The position numbers and the translations under genes are program-made. From NCBI RefSeq assembly GCF_000426525.1, contig NZ_KE384533.1:1-64000 (forward strand): a DNA stretch of 64,000 nt, in the 5' to 3' direction. A model generated the notes under the pieces. It saw only the letters and a program-made list of their open reading frames with translations. It searched no databases and had not been told where the DNA came from. Shown piece after piece: positions 52,590 through 60,975 of this stretch. Every line of letters begins with the position of its first letter. Position 1 is the first letter of the stretch. This stretch comes from Nocardioides alkalitolerans DSM 16699. GTDB lineage: Bacteria > Actinomycetota > Actinomycetes > Propionibacteriales > Nocardioidaceae.

Positions 52590-53069
52590 GTGACCGCACG
52601 CGTGCTCCCCGTCGGCTTCGACGACCTGTCCCCGCGCCTCGCCTACGCCGTCTGGCGGCTACGGCAGGACGTGTTCGTCGTCGAGCAGGACTGCCCCTAC
52701 CCCGACCTCGACGGCCGCGACCTCGAGCCGACCACCCGGCACCTGCTGCTCGTGGAGGGGTCCGAGGGCTCGACGGACGGCGGGGACCTGCTCGGCTACG
52801 CCCGGGTGCTCGACGACGGTGACGACGACGGCGGGGTGGTGCGCGTCGGCCGGGTGCTGCTCGCGCGTACGGCGCGGGGCCGGGGGCTCGCGGACCTGCT
52901 GATGCACGCCGCGCTCGCCGAGGTGGGCGAGCGACCCAGCCGGCTCGACGCGCAGGCGCCGCTCGCGCGCTGGTACGCCACGTTCGGCTACGCCGTCGAC
53001 GGGCCCGAGTTCCTGGAGGACGGGATCCCGCACGTGCCGATGGCGCGGCCGGGTCAGGCCCGCCAGTAG
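52590..53069 (+). CDS. ElaA-like GNAT acetyltransferase
   Basis: A 159-residue GNAT protein of the ElaA type: YAVWRLRQDVFVVEQDCPYPDLDGRDLE near the start is the family mark, and VGRVLLARTARGRGLADLLM is the acetyl-CoA loop. It ends with the FGYAVDGPEFLEDGIPHVPM segment typical of ElaA. GTG start at 52590 with GGGAG upstream. Divergent from the thiamine operon; its end overlaps the next gene's end by 16 bp. Confidence 0.9.
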   Translation: MTARVLPVGFDDLSPRLAYAVWRLRQDVFVVEQDCPYPDLDGRDLEPTTRHLLLVEGSEGSTDGGDLLGYARVLDDGDDDGGVVRVGRVLLARTARGRGLADLLMHAALAEVGERPSRLDAQAPLARWYATFGYAVDGPEFLEDGIPHVPMARPGQARQ

Positions 53070-54133
53070 CGCCCGGGGGCGCCGTCCCCGCGTCGTACGA
53101 CGGCCTGCCCGCGCGCCACGAGCACCTCGAGGTGCGCGCGGGTCTCGAGCGAGGCGAGAGCGGTGTTGAACGGGTCGAGGGAGGCGAGGGTGCGCTCGCG
53201 GCGCGTCCACGGCAGCTCGCCGGCGACGTCGTACGCCGACATCCCCGCCCCGCCGTCGGCCTGCGGCTCCAGCGCGCGCAGGCTCAGCTCGAGCCGGGTG
53301 TCGTGGTGGGCCAGCAGCGCCTCGACACGGCCGTGGGAGGAGCCGTGCACCGGGCCGTGGGCCGGGAGCAGGCTGAGGTCGGGCATCGCGCGCACCTTCG
53401 CGAGCGAGGCGAGGAAGTCGGCCAGCGGCTGGAGCCGGGTGTCGGGCTCGAACCCGATCGACGGCGTGATCGTGGGCAGCACGTGGTCGCCGGCGAAGAG
53501 CAGCCCGTCGGCGCGGTCGGCGAAGACGTAGTGGCCCTGGGTGTGGCCGGGGGTGTGGACGGCGTCGAGCGTGCGGGCGCCGACCGTCAGGGGCTGGTCG
53601 CCCTCGAGCCAGGTGTCCGGGAGCTCCCAGAGGTCGTTCGGGGTCGAGGCGTCGTCGGGCGCGCGCTTCCAGAGCTCCGCGATCTCGACGGCCCCGGCGT
53701 CGGCCAGCGCCCCGCCCATCCGGGTGCGGACCTCCTGCTCGGAGCCCCGGACCAGCGCGAGCGACGGCTCCTCCCGGCGGCCGAGCACGACCTCGGCGCC
53801 GTTGAGGCGGCGGAGCGCGACGGCCTGCGTGTAGTGGTCGCGGTGCACGTGGGTCACGAGGAAGCGCCGGATGTCGCCGAATCCGGCGCCGATGCTCGAC
53901 AGTGCCTTCTCGAGCACCTCCTGGGCCTCCGCGATGGCCCACCCACCGTCGACGAGAGTCAGCGCCGTGCCGCGGTCGGCGTCGGGCGTCTCGATCGCGT
54001 AGACGTTCACCGCGAGGAGCCCGTCGTTGGGCAGCGGGAGGGGGATCCGGTGCACCCCCGGCGCCGCCGGCCAGGCGCCCGGGTCGCCCCACGGGCGGTC
54101 GGAGTCGGGCGAGATGGCCTTCGCGGTGCTCAT
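53054..54133 (-). CDS. Metallo-beta-lactamase-fold hydrolase
   Basis: A 359-residue MBL-fold enzyme. Metal motifs: THVHRDHYTQ (H-x-H-x-D-H, near 98), TPGHTQGH, GDHVLPTITP and LPAHGPVHGSSHGR. A C-terminal helical domain (about 285-359) of the LACTB2-like type follows. Likely hydrolyses a thioester, lactone or similar; the substrate is unknown. ATG at 54131-54133. Confidence 0.88.
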   Translation of the reverse strand: MSTAKAISPDSDRPWGDPGAWPAAPGVHRIPLPLPNDGLLAVNVYAIETPDADRGTALTLVDGGWAIAEAQEVLEKALSSIGAGFGDIRRFLVTHVHRDHYTQAVALRRLNGAEVVLGRREEPSLALVRGSEQEVRTRMGGALADAGAVEIAELWKRAPDDASTPNDLWELPDTWLEGDQPLTVGARTLDAVHTPGHTQGHYVFADRADGLLFAGDHVLPTITPSIGFEPDTRLQPLADFLASLAKVRAMPDLSLLPAHGPVHGSSHGRVEALLAHHDTRLELSLRALEPQADGGAGMSAYDVAGELPWTRRERTLASLDPFNTALASLETRAHLEVLVARGQAVVRRGDGAPGRYWRA

Positions 54134-54218
54134 CAGCGCAGGCTAGACCCTCGGCCAGCGCGGGGGCCGCAGGGTCCGCGGTGGGGCCGGACGGACCGCA
54201 GGACCCCGGAGAAATGAC

Positions 54219-54254
54219 GAACCGCGGTGGAGTCTCGGGTCTCCACCGCGGTTC
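54219..54254 (-). terminator. Terminator hairpin after the 54349-55112 gene pair
   Basis: Perfect 14-base arms GAACCGCGGTGGAG (54219-54232) and CTCCACCGCGGTTC (54241-54254) with an 8-nt loop, followed on the minus strand by GTCATTTC. Confidence 0.75.
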
Positions 54255-54348
54255 GATGACCAGTATGCACACCGCGCCCAACCGGTGTCCTCCATTTCTC
54301 CGCAATCACGCTCAAGAAATCGTGCGAACGCCCGGAACGGCCCGCCGC

Positions 54349-54675
54349 TCAGCAGGCGACGGCCGCGGAGGCCTCCCCGCCGGGAGCCGCACACGCACCG
54401 CAGGGGTCGGACGTCGGCAGCACCCCACCGGTCTCGGCGAGCACCTGCTTCACGCGGGAGTCGAGGGCCAGCACGGCGAGCACGACGACCGGACGGAGCT
54501 CGTCGCGCTTCGCCTCGGCGCGCAGGAACGCCAGGATGTCCTCCATCGCGTCGCGCTGCTCGGCGTCGAGGTCGGCCTCGAGCACGACCGTGCTCGCGGC
54601 GTCCGCGAACGCGGCCACCTTGTCGGGCGTCAGGTGGCGCAGGTGCGAGGAGCGGGCGGAGTCGCGCGAGCTCAC
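54349..54675 (-). CDS. Hypothetical protein with C-terminal cysteine cluster
   Basis: A 108-residue, mainly helical protein (DKVAAFADAASTVVLEADLDAEQRDAMEDILAFLRAEAK is split over residues 17-55) with a cysteine-rich end, DPCGACAAPGG...AVAC. GTG start at 54673-54675 overlaps the stop of the upstream gene (GTGA). The three C-terminal cysteines could bind metal or form disulfides. No family recognised. It is the second gene of a pair divergent from a MerR/DICT regulator that may control it. Confidence 0.6.
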   Translation of the reverse strand: MSSRDSARSSHLRHLTPDKVAAFADAASTVVLEADLDAEQRDAMEDILAFLRAEAKRDELRPVVVLAVLALDSRVKQVLAETGGVLPTSDPCGACAAPGGEASAAVAC

Positions 54676-55112
54676 GCGACGACGCCGCGGAGGGGGAGGT
54701 CGACCGGACCCGTGCCGGCCGGGGTGGTCCCGTCGACCGCCGGGCGTGCGCTGCCCGCCGTCCGCGCGCTGCCCGCCGTCCGCGCCGATCGGGCGGCCCG
54801 CCAGCTCTCCACCCTGAGGTGCCGCGAGCCGGTGAGGGTGCTCTGCCACCAGGGGGCGCGAGCCACGCCGAGGGTGACGACCGCACGACCGTCGTGCTCG
54901 ACCCGCACCGTGACGCCGCGCTCGGCCATCGCGGCGGTCGCCCGCCGCACCTCGCGCGACGGACGCAGCCGGGTGTAGGCCGACGCGTCCTCCGTGCGCA
55001 GCACGAGCTGCCCGTCGGGGTCGCGCACGAGCAGGGCGGCGGAGGGACCCGTGACGCCCTGCACCGTGAGTGCGAGGCCGCCGACGTGTCCGTGGTGACG
55101 GTGCTGGTCCAT
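54672..55112 (-). CDS. Hypothetical His-rich-start protein
   Basis: A 146-residue protein beginning MDQHRHHGHVGG, a possible metal-binding start. The body (about 13-95) has mixed strand and helix patterns, LALTVQGVTGPSAALLVRDPDGQLVLRT. The C-terminal third is Arg/Ala/Thr-rich with a short ARTAGS repeat. ATG at 55110-55112 with AGGAG upstream. Divergent from the MerR/DICT gene across a 9-bp inverted repeat. Family unknown. Confidence 0.6.
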   Translation of the reverse strand: MDQHRHHGHVGGLALTVQGVTGPSAALLVRDPDGQLVLRTEDASAYTRLRPSREVRRATAAMAERGVTVRVEHDGRAVVTLGVARAPWWQSTLTGSRHLRVESWRAARSARTAGSARTAGSARPAVDGTTPAGTGPVDLPLRGVVA

Positions 55113-55144
55113 GTCGCTGCTCCTGGTCGGCCGAAGAAATCGAA

Positions 55145-55178
55145 ACCTCAACACTGTAATTGAACGTCTTGTTGAGGT
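55145..55178. promoter_or_regulatory. Inverted-repeat operator between the MerR/DICT gene and its divergent neighbour
   Basis: Perfect nine-base arms ACCTCAACA (55145-55153) and TGTTGAGGT (55170-55178) with a 16-bp spacer, centred 12 bp before the MerR/DICT start codon and 50 bp before the divergent one. The spacer is AT-rich for this genome. Confidence 0.7.
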
Positions 55179-55189
55179 ATTGTCAGATC

Positions 55190-56062
55190 ATGCCGGGCCA
55201 CTCCAAGGAGCCGCACGAGGCTCTTCTCTCGATCGGCGACCTCGCCGAGCGCACGGGGCTCAGCGCCCCCACGCTCCGCATGTGGGAGCAGCGCCACGGC
55301 TTCGCGGTCGCCCAACGCCTCCCGAGCGGCCACAGGCGCTACCGCGGGGAGGACGTCGCGCTCGTCCAGCAGGTCGCGCGCCGCCGCGACGCCGGGGTCC
55401 GGCTCGAGCAGGCGATCGCCGGGGTGCGCACCACGTTCACTCCCCCGGCCGCCTCCGTCTTCGCAGAGCTGCGGCGCCTGAACCCCGCCCTGCCCGTCCA
55501 CCGGCTCGGCAAGGGCACGCTGATCGCGATGTCGTGGGCGATCGAGGACGAGTTCGTCGCCCACGCCCGTCGCCCCCATCTGTACGGCGCGTTCCAGCGC
55601 GCCGAGTTCTACGACGCCTCGCGGCGCCGGTGGCGCGACCTCGCCCGGGTCGCGGCGTCGACGACCGTGCTCGCCGACTTCCCGTCGACCGACCCCGAGG
55701 CCCGCCGCGGCGAGCCCCGCCACGTGGCCCTCGCCGACGACTCCCCGATGCGCAACGAGTGGGCCGTGGTCTGCGATGCCGAGGACCTCCCCGTCGTGCT
55801 CACCGCCTGGGAGCTGCCCGGCCAGGACGACGTGCCCGACGACCGCCGCGAGTTCGAGGCGATGTGGTCGCTGCGTCCCGCCGACGTGCGCGCCGCCGCA
55901 CGGGCCTGTGCCGCCGTGGCCGGCGACGACCTCGTCGAGCCGCCCCTGGCGGCCGGGCTCCGCGCCGTACGCCCCGACGAGCGGGCCGACGACGGCGCGG
56001 GCGACGCCGCCGCCGCCCTCTTCGGCCGCATGATCGCGTACGTCGACCGCCGGGCCCGCTGA
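55190..56062 (+). CDS. MerR-type regulator with DICT sensory domain
   Basis: A 290-residue regulator. The N-terminal MerR helix-turn-helix (LLSIGDLAERTGLSAPTLRMWEQRHGF, then RLPSGHRRYRGEDV) is followed at about 110-270 by a DICT domain (HRLGKGTLIAMSWAIEDEFVA, then NEWAVVCDAEDLPVVLTAWELPG). DICT domains occur with MerR and diguanylate proteins and are linked to light or stress signals. ATG at 55190-55192. It likely binds the inverted repeat immediately upstream and so controls itself and the divergent pair. Confidence 0.87.
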   Translation: MPGHSKEPHEALLSIGDLAERTGLSAPTLRMWEQRHGFAVAQRLPSGHRRYRGEDVALVQQVARRRDAGVRLEQAIAGVRTTFTPPAASVFAELRRLNPALPVHRLGKGTLIAMSWAIEDEFVAHARRPHLYGAFQRAEFYDASRRRWRDLARVAASTTVLADFPSTDPEARRGEPRHVALADDSPMRNEWAVVCDAEDLPVVLTAWELPGQDDVPDDRREFEAMWSLRPADVRAAARACAAVAGDDLVEPPLAAGLRAVRPDERADDGAGDAAAALFGRMIAYVDRRAR

Positions 56063-56080
56063 GGCGGCGCCGCCCCTCGG

Positions 56081-56125
56081 TTCGCGGTAGGTGCCACCCG
56101 TGCGACGGGTACGAGGTACCGCGAA
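56081..56125. repeat. Family B palindromic element, copy B3
   Basis: A 45-nt element with arms TTCGCGGTA and TACCGCGAA and a perfect inner stem ACCCGT-GCG-ACGGGT. Partner of B4. Confidence 0.85.
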
Positions 56126-56152
56126 GGACCGGTGATCCACGTCGCCACGCGA

Positions 56153-56197
56153 ATCGCGGTAGGTGACACCCACCTCACGGGTACCTCCTACCGCGAA
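56153..56197. repeat. Family B palindromic element, copy B4
   Basis: A 45-nt element with arms TCGCGGTAGG and CCTACCGCGA, 72 bp after B3; the inner loop differs most from the other copies but keeps ACCC/GGGT. Confidence 0.85.
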
Positions 56198-56314
56198 CGC
56201 CGCCGCCCGCGGACCGCGCGCTTGCCCCGCGCGGCATCGTGGGGAGCAGCGGTCGCCGCGCGGCGCCGTACCCCGGCTGCGGCCCGACCCGTCCCCCACG
56301 AGAGGAACCCCCTG

Positions 56315-57160
56315 ATGACCGGCACCACCCTTCCCGGCTCGATCCCCAGCGTCACCCTCAACACCGGCGCGACCATGCCGCAGGTCGGCTTCGGCGTCTT
56401 CCAGGTGCCCGACGCCGAGACCCACGCGGCCGTCGCCACGGCGCTCGAGGCGGGCTACCGCAGCATCGACACCGCCACCGTCTACGGCAACGAGGCGGGC
56501 GTCGGCTCGGCGATCAAGGAGTCCGGGATCGCCCGCGACGACCTGTTCGTCACCACCAAGCTGTGGAACTCCGACCAGGGTCGCGAGGAGCCCCTCGCCG
56601 CGATCGACCGCAGCCTCGAGCTGCTCGGCCTCGACGCGGTCGACCTCTACCTCATCCACTGGCCGGCCCCGGGCCGCGGCGCCTACCAGGCCGCGTGGCA
56701 GGCGCTGGAGGAGATCCACGCCTCCGGCCGCGCCAAGGCGATCGGCGTCTCGAACTTCCTGCCCGAGCACCTCGACGCCCTCACCGCGCTCGGCGGCACC
56801 GTGCCGGCCGTGAACCAGATCGAGCTGCACCCCGCGCTCCAGCAGCGCGACGCCGTCGCCCGCAACCAGGCGCTCGGCATTGTCACCGAGGCGTGGAGCC
56901 CGCTGGCCCAGGCCGCCGTGCTCACCGACCCCGCGGTCACGTCCATCGCCGAGCGCCTCGGGCGCACGCCGGCCCAGGTCGTGCTGCGCTGGCACCTGCA
57001 GCACGGACGCGTGGTCATCCCGAAGTCGGTCACGCCGTCGCGCATCAAGGAGAATCTCGACGTCGCCGGCTTCGAGCTGACCGACGCCGACCTCGTCTCG
57101 ATCGACGCGCTCGAGTCCGACGGCCGGATCGGGCCGCACCCGAACGAGCTGGACGGCTGA
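56315..57160 (+). CDS. Aldo/keto reductase
   Basis: A 281-residue NADPH-dependent reductase of the AKR5-type (2,5-diketogluconate reductase-like) group. Catalytic Asp and Tyr are in SIDTATVYGNE, Lys in FVTTKLWNSDQG, His in LYLIHWPAPG; the cofactor loop is VVIPKSVTPSRIKENLD. ATG at 56315 with AGAGGA upstream. Substrate unknown. It follows the family B dimer. Confidence 0.93.
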   Translation: MTGTTLPGSIPSVTLNTGATMPQVGFGVFQVPDAETHAAVATALEAGYRSIDTATVYGNEAGVGSAIKESGIARDDLFVTTKLWNSDQGREEPLAAIDRSLELLGLDAVDLYLIHWPAPGRGAYQAAWQALEEIHASGRAKAIGVSNFLPEHLDALTALGGTVPAVNQIELHPALQQRDAVARNQALGIVTEAWSPLAQAAVLTDPAVTSIAERLGRTPAQVVLRWHLQHGRVVIPKSVTPSRIKENLDVAGFELTDADLVSIDALESDGRIGPHPNELDG

Positions 57161-57215
57161 GCGAGCGCGGCGGGTCGCGCGGAACCGTCCGGGCGACCCG
57201 CCGCGTCAGACGGGT

Positions 57216-59195
57216 GTGAACCCCACCCGACGTGACACCTCCCGGTGCCTCGGCCTCGCCGCCGTCGTCGCCACCCCCCTGCTGCTCGTCGCCTGCACGG
57301 CCGACACCGGCGCACCGACCGCCACGGGCCCGAGCGGGGTCGCCAGCCTCGTCAGCTACTCCAGCTGCGACGAGCTGCTGACCTACTTCACCGACAACGC
57401 CCTCGAGCGCGTCACGGCGTGGGGGCTGGGAGACATGGCCCTGTACGGCGACGAGGCCTTCGCGCTGGCGGAATCCGGCGACGGCATGGCCATGCCCCGC
57501 GGCGGGACGGCGGCGTCCGCCGACTCTGCCCTCGTCGAGCCCCAGAACTCCGTGACGTTCTCCTCCGGTGACCAGGGCACCTCGGCCACCAACAACCAGG
57601 TCGAGGGCGTCGACGAGGCCGACATCGTGAAGACCGACGGCGACACCCTCGTGGCGATCGTCGCGGGCGAGGTGCAGGTGATCGACGCGGCGACGGCGGA
57701 GGCCGTGGCGACCGTCGACCTCGCGGGCGTCTCGACGCCCTCCGAGCTGCTGCTGCAGGGCTCGACGCTCGTCGTGCTCGGCGCGGCGGCCGACGCGCCG
57801 CCCGGCGAGGACCCCATGGTCCTGCAGGACGGCGTCTGGGGCGGCGGCTACGGCTGGGGCCGCCCCGCGCGCACCGTGCTGACCCAGGTCGACCTCTCCG
57901 ATCCCGCCGCCCCGGAGGTGGTGCAGTCGACCCGCGTCGAGGGTGCCTACCGGAGCGCCCGGCTGATCGACTCGACGGTCCGGCTCGTCATGGTGAGCGA
58001 CCCGCCCGGCCTGGAGTGGGTGCAGCCCGAGGGCAGCTCGCTCGAGGCCGAGACGGAGGCGCTGGACGCGAACCGCGCGCTCATCGAGGAGAGCACGATC
58101 ACCGACTGGCTGCCGAACCTCTCGGTCGACGGTGGCGCGGTCGAGCCGCTGCTGGGCTGCGGCGACGTCGGCGTGCCCACCGAGTTCAGCGGCTTCACCT
58201 CGGTCTCGGTGGTGACGCTCGACGTCGACGGTGGCACCGTGCCGACCTCGTCGGCCGCCGTCCTGGGCTCGGGCGAGACCGTCTACGCCTCGTCGGAGCG
58301 CGTCATCGTCGCGTCGACGGGCTGGGACCTCTGGGGCGGCGGGTCCGGCGGGGGGACGACCGACCTCCACGCCTTCGACATCTCCGACCCCACCGCGACG
58401 TCGTACGTCGGCTCCGGCCGCGTCGAGGGGCGTGTGCTGAACCAGTTCGCGATCGACGAGGCCGACGGGGTCGTGCGGGTCGCGACCACGCAGGACGCCG
58501 CCGTCGAGCCGTCGAGCTCGTCGCTGGTCGTGCTCGACGAGCGTGAGGGCGTGGGCCTGGTCGTCACCGGGCGCGTCGACGGGCTCGGCGAGACCGAGCA
58601 GATCTACTCGGTGCGCTACCTCTCGCCCGACCTCGCCGCGGTCGTCACGTTCCGGCAGGTCGACCCGCTCTACCTCATCGACACCAGTGACCCGGCGGCG
58701 CCGGCGCTGGCCGGCGAGCTGTCGATCCCGGGCTACTCGGCCTACCTGCACCCCCTGGACGACGACTACCTGCTCGGCGTCGGGCAGGACGCGACGACGA
58801 ACGGGGGCACGACCGGCCTGCAGGCGTCGCTGTTCGACATCTCCGACCCGAGCACGCCGCAGCGGGTCTCGACGGTCACGTGGCCGGGGCACCAGTCACC
58901 GGTCGAGGGCGACCACCGCGCCTTCCTGATGTGGCAGGACCGCGTCTACCTGCCGTCGCTGTCGTGGAGCAGTCCGCAGCCGGAGACGGTGCTGTCGGTG
59001 GACGTCGACCCGGGAGAGCTGACCCAGGGCCCGAAGATCCCCCTCGGCGGCAGCGACGTCACGGGACTGCGCGGCGGCTACGCGGACCTCCAGCGCGTGG
59101 TCGTGGTCGACGACCGCATCTGGCTGGTGGGCACGTCGGCCGTCGTCCAGGTCGCGGAGGGCAACCGTGCCGTGGCCGAGGTCCTCACCTTCTGA
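57216..59195 (+). CDS. Secreted beta-propeller lipoprotein
   Basis: A 659-residue lipoprotein with lipobox LLLVACT (Cys near residue 27). It belongs to the family with the motif NNQVEGVDEADIVKTDG (near 125), a beta-propeller domain found in archaea and actinobacteria. Repeated blades are seen in VDLSDPAAPEVV, FDISDPTATSYV, IDTSDPAAPALAG and FDISDPSTPQRV. Function unknown. GTG start at 57216. Confidence 0.88.
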   Translation: MNPTRRDTSRCLGLAAVVATPLLLVACTADTGAPTATGPSGVASLVSYSSCDELLTYFTDNALERVTAWGLGDMALYGDEAFALAESGDGMAMPRGGTAASADSALVEPQNSVTFSSGDQGTSATNNQVEGVDEADIVKTDGDTLVAIVAGEVQVIDAATAEAVATVDLAGVSTPSELLLQGSTLVVLGAAADAPPGEDPMVLQDGVWGGGYGWGRPARTVLTQVDLSDPAAPEVVQSTRVEGAYRSARLIDSTVRLVMVSDPPGLEWVQPEGSSLEAETEALDANRALIEESTITDWLPNLSVDGGAVEPLLGCGDVGVPTEFSGFTSVSVVTLDVDGGTVPTSSAAVLGSGETVYASSERVIVASTGWDLWGGGSGGGTTDLHAFDISDPTATSYVGSGRVEGRVLNQFAIDEADGVVRVATTQDAAVEPSSSSLVVLDEREGVGLVVTGRVDGLGETEQIYSVRYLSPDLAAVVTFRQVDPLYLIDTSDPAAPALAGELSIPGYSAYLHPLDDDYLLGVGQDATTNGGTTGLQASLFDISDPSTPQRVSTVTWPGHQSPVEGDHRAFLMWQDRVYLPSLSWSSPQPETVLSVDVDPGELTQGPKIPLGGSDVTGLRGGYADLQRVVVVDDRIWLVGTSAVVQVAEGNRAVAEVLTF

Positions 59196-59216
59196 GGACG
59201 TCGACGCTCCTGCGCC

Positions 59217-59612
59217 TCAGGCGCCGGTGGCGCGCGCCAGCTCCGCGCCCATCTCCTCGACGAGCGCCTGCAGGCCGCGCAGCGGCCGCACCATCACCGT
59301 GAACTCCGTGACCCGTCCGTCGGCGCCCCACCGGACCATGTCGACGCCGTGCACGTCCCTGCCACCGACGACGGTGACGAACTCGAGGACGGCGGAGCCC
59401 TCGCCGTACCACTCGGCCTCGTAGCGCAACCCGGGCCCGAGCACGACGAGGGCGGCCCGCAGGTACGCCGCGGCCGTCGCCCGACCGAGCTGCGGCGTGT
59501 GCACGGCCGGCGACCGGAAGACCGCGTCCTCAGCCAGGAAGTCGTCGATCGCCGCGGGGTCGCGGTCGGCGACGATGTCGTGCCAGCGCTGGACGGTGGC
59601 GGGACGGGACAC
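59217..59612 (-). CDS. SnoaL/NTF2-like protein
   Basis: A 131-residue cone-shaped NTF2-fold protein: VQRWHDIVADRDPAAIDDFLAEDAVFRSPAVHTP at the start and EFVTVVGGRDVHGVDMVRWGADGRVTEFTVMVRP are typical. Could be a small isomerase or hydrolase, or a ligand binder. GTG at 59610-59612 with GAGGAGG upstream. Confidence 0.82.
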   Translation of the reverse strand: MSRPATVQRWHDIVADRDPAAIDDFLAEDAVFRSPAVHTPQLGRATAAAYLRAALVVLGPGLRYEAEWYGEGSAVLEFVTVVGGRDVHGVDMVRWGADGRVTEFTVMVRPLRGLQALVEEMGAELARATGA

Positions 59613-59699
59613 CGGGCCTCCTCGGTGGTGGGGGTCGGGCAGGTCGGGCGGAGCACCGACGGCGGCAGTCAAGCACGGGGCGGGCGTACGGTCGACGGC

Positions 59700-60203
59700 A
59701 TGACGCCCGCCCAGCTGCTGACCGACGCCTACGACCGCGTGCAGGAGTCGACCGTCGCCGTGCTCGACGGCCTCACCCCCGACGAGCTCGCCCACCGGCC
59801 GACGCCCGACGCCAACTCGATCGCGTGGTTGGTGTGGCACCTGGCGCGGGTGGAGGACGACCACGTGGCCGACGTCGCCGGCACCGAGCAGGTGTGGACC
59901 GCCCAGGGCTTCGCCGACCGCTTCGACCTGCCGTTCGAGGTCGGGGCGATCGGCTACGGCCAGACCTCCGACGAGGTCGGGCAGGTCCGCGCCGGGGCCG
60001 AGCTGCTGGCCGAGTACGCCGCGGCCGTCCACGCCGCCAGCGTCGCCTACCTCGCGACCGTCACGCCCGACGACCTCGACCGGGTCGTCGACGACCGCTG
60101 GGACCCCCCGGTCACCCTCGGTGTGCGCCTCGTCAGCGTCGTCAACGACGCCACCCAGCACGTCGGCCAGGCGGCGTACCTGAGCGGCCTGCTCGGTCGC
60201 TGA
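59700..60203 (+). CDS. DinB/DUF664 family protein (mycothiol-dependent type)
   Basis: A 167-residue four-helix bundle of the DinB-like superfamily. Metal histidines are seen in SIAWLVWHLARVEDDHVAD (near 45) and VNDATQHVGQAAYLSGLL (near 155). Actinobacterial DUF664 proteins include mycothiol- or bacillithiol-dependent transferases. ATG at 59700-59702. Divergent from the SnoaL-like gene. Confidence 0.85.
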   Translation: MTPAQLLTDAYDRVQESTVAVLDGLTPDELAHRPTPDANSIAWLVWHLARVEDDHVADVAGTEQVWTAQGFADRFDLPFEVGAIGYGQTSDEVGQVRAGAELLAEYAAAVHAASVAYLATVTPDDLDRVVDDRWDPPVTLGVRLVSVVNDATQHVGQAAYLSGLLGR

Positions 60204-60252
60204 CCCGCCCGATCCCCCCGCGGGGGTGGGACACGCGCCGTACCGTGGAGGC

Positions 60253-60975
60253 ATGACGCGTCTGCGCGCGGCGGCCCTGCTGCTCTCCCTGCCGTTGCTC
60301 ACGGCCTGCGGCGGCGAGGGCGCGGAGACCGGCGCGACCGGGTCCACCCCGAGCGGGAGCCCGTCCGCGACCTCCAGCGCGCCGCCCGCGCCGACCAGCA
60401 CCCCCACCACCCCGGAGGCCCCGGCCCCGACCACGCCGGCCGGTCCCCGGGCCAGCGACGGCACGCCGCAGCCGGCGCTGCTCACCATCCCGTCCCTCGA
60501 CCTGGTCGACCTCGAGGTCGTGCCGTACGTCGGGTTCACCGACGACGCGCCCGGCACCGAGATCCAGAACGACGGGCGGGCGGCCAGCCCGTACGGCGAG
60601 CGCGGCGGCACGGGGCCGGGCGGCATCGGCAACTACCAGGTGACGGCCCACCGGCTCTCGTCGACGCGGGCGTTCGAGTTCCTGCCCGACCTGGTCGACG
60701 GCGACGTGGTGCACGTGGCGGCGGGCGGGGCGACGTACACCTACGAGATCGTCGAGACCCGCCAGACGTCGTTCCGGTCGGAGGCCTCGCTCGCGGCGCA
60801 GCGGGCCGCGGTGCCCGGCCAGCCGGGGGTCGCGCCCACGCGGGCGATGATCACGCTCTCGACCTGCCGCACCACTGAGGACCACGCCGAGGGCAACTAC
60901 TGGTCGGACGAGTTCGACAACCCCGAGCACCGCATCGACAAGATCGGCGTGCTCGTGGAGGTCACCGGGGCGTGA
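60253..60975 (+). CDS. Sortase with a lipoprotein-type signal
   Basis: A 240-residue protein. Its signal ends in LPLLTACGG, a lipobox, rather than a plain anchor helix. A Ser/Pro/Thr-rich linker (about 25-70) leads to a sortase domain: catalytic His in NYQVTAHRLSS, Cys in ITLSTCRTTEDH and Arg in NPEHRIDKIGVLVEV. Sortases attach surface proteins to the wall or build pili; no sorting-signal substrate is next to it, so it may be a housekeeping enzyme. ATG at 60253. The end overlaps the LLM oxidoreductase end by 14 bp. Confidence 0.87.
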   Translation: MTRLRAAALLLSLPLLTACGGEGAETGATGSTPSGSPSATSSAPPAPTSTPTTPEAPAPTTPAGPRASDGTPQPALLTIPSLDLVDLEVVPYVGFTDDAPGTEIQNDGRAASPYGERGGTGPGGIGNYQVTAHRLSSTRAFEFLPDLVDGDVVHVAAGGATYTYEIVETRQTSFRSEASLAAQRAAVPGQPGVAPTRAMITLSTCRTTEDHAEGNYWSDEFDNPEHRIDKIGVLVEVTGA

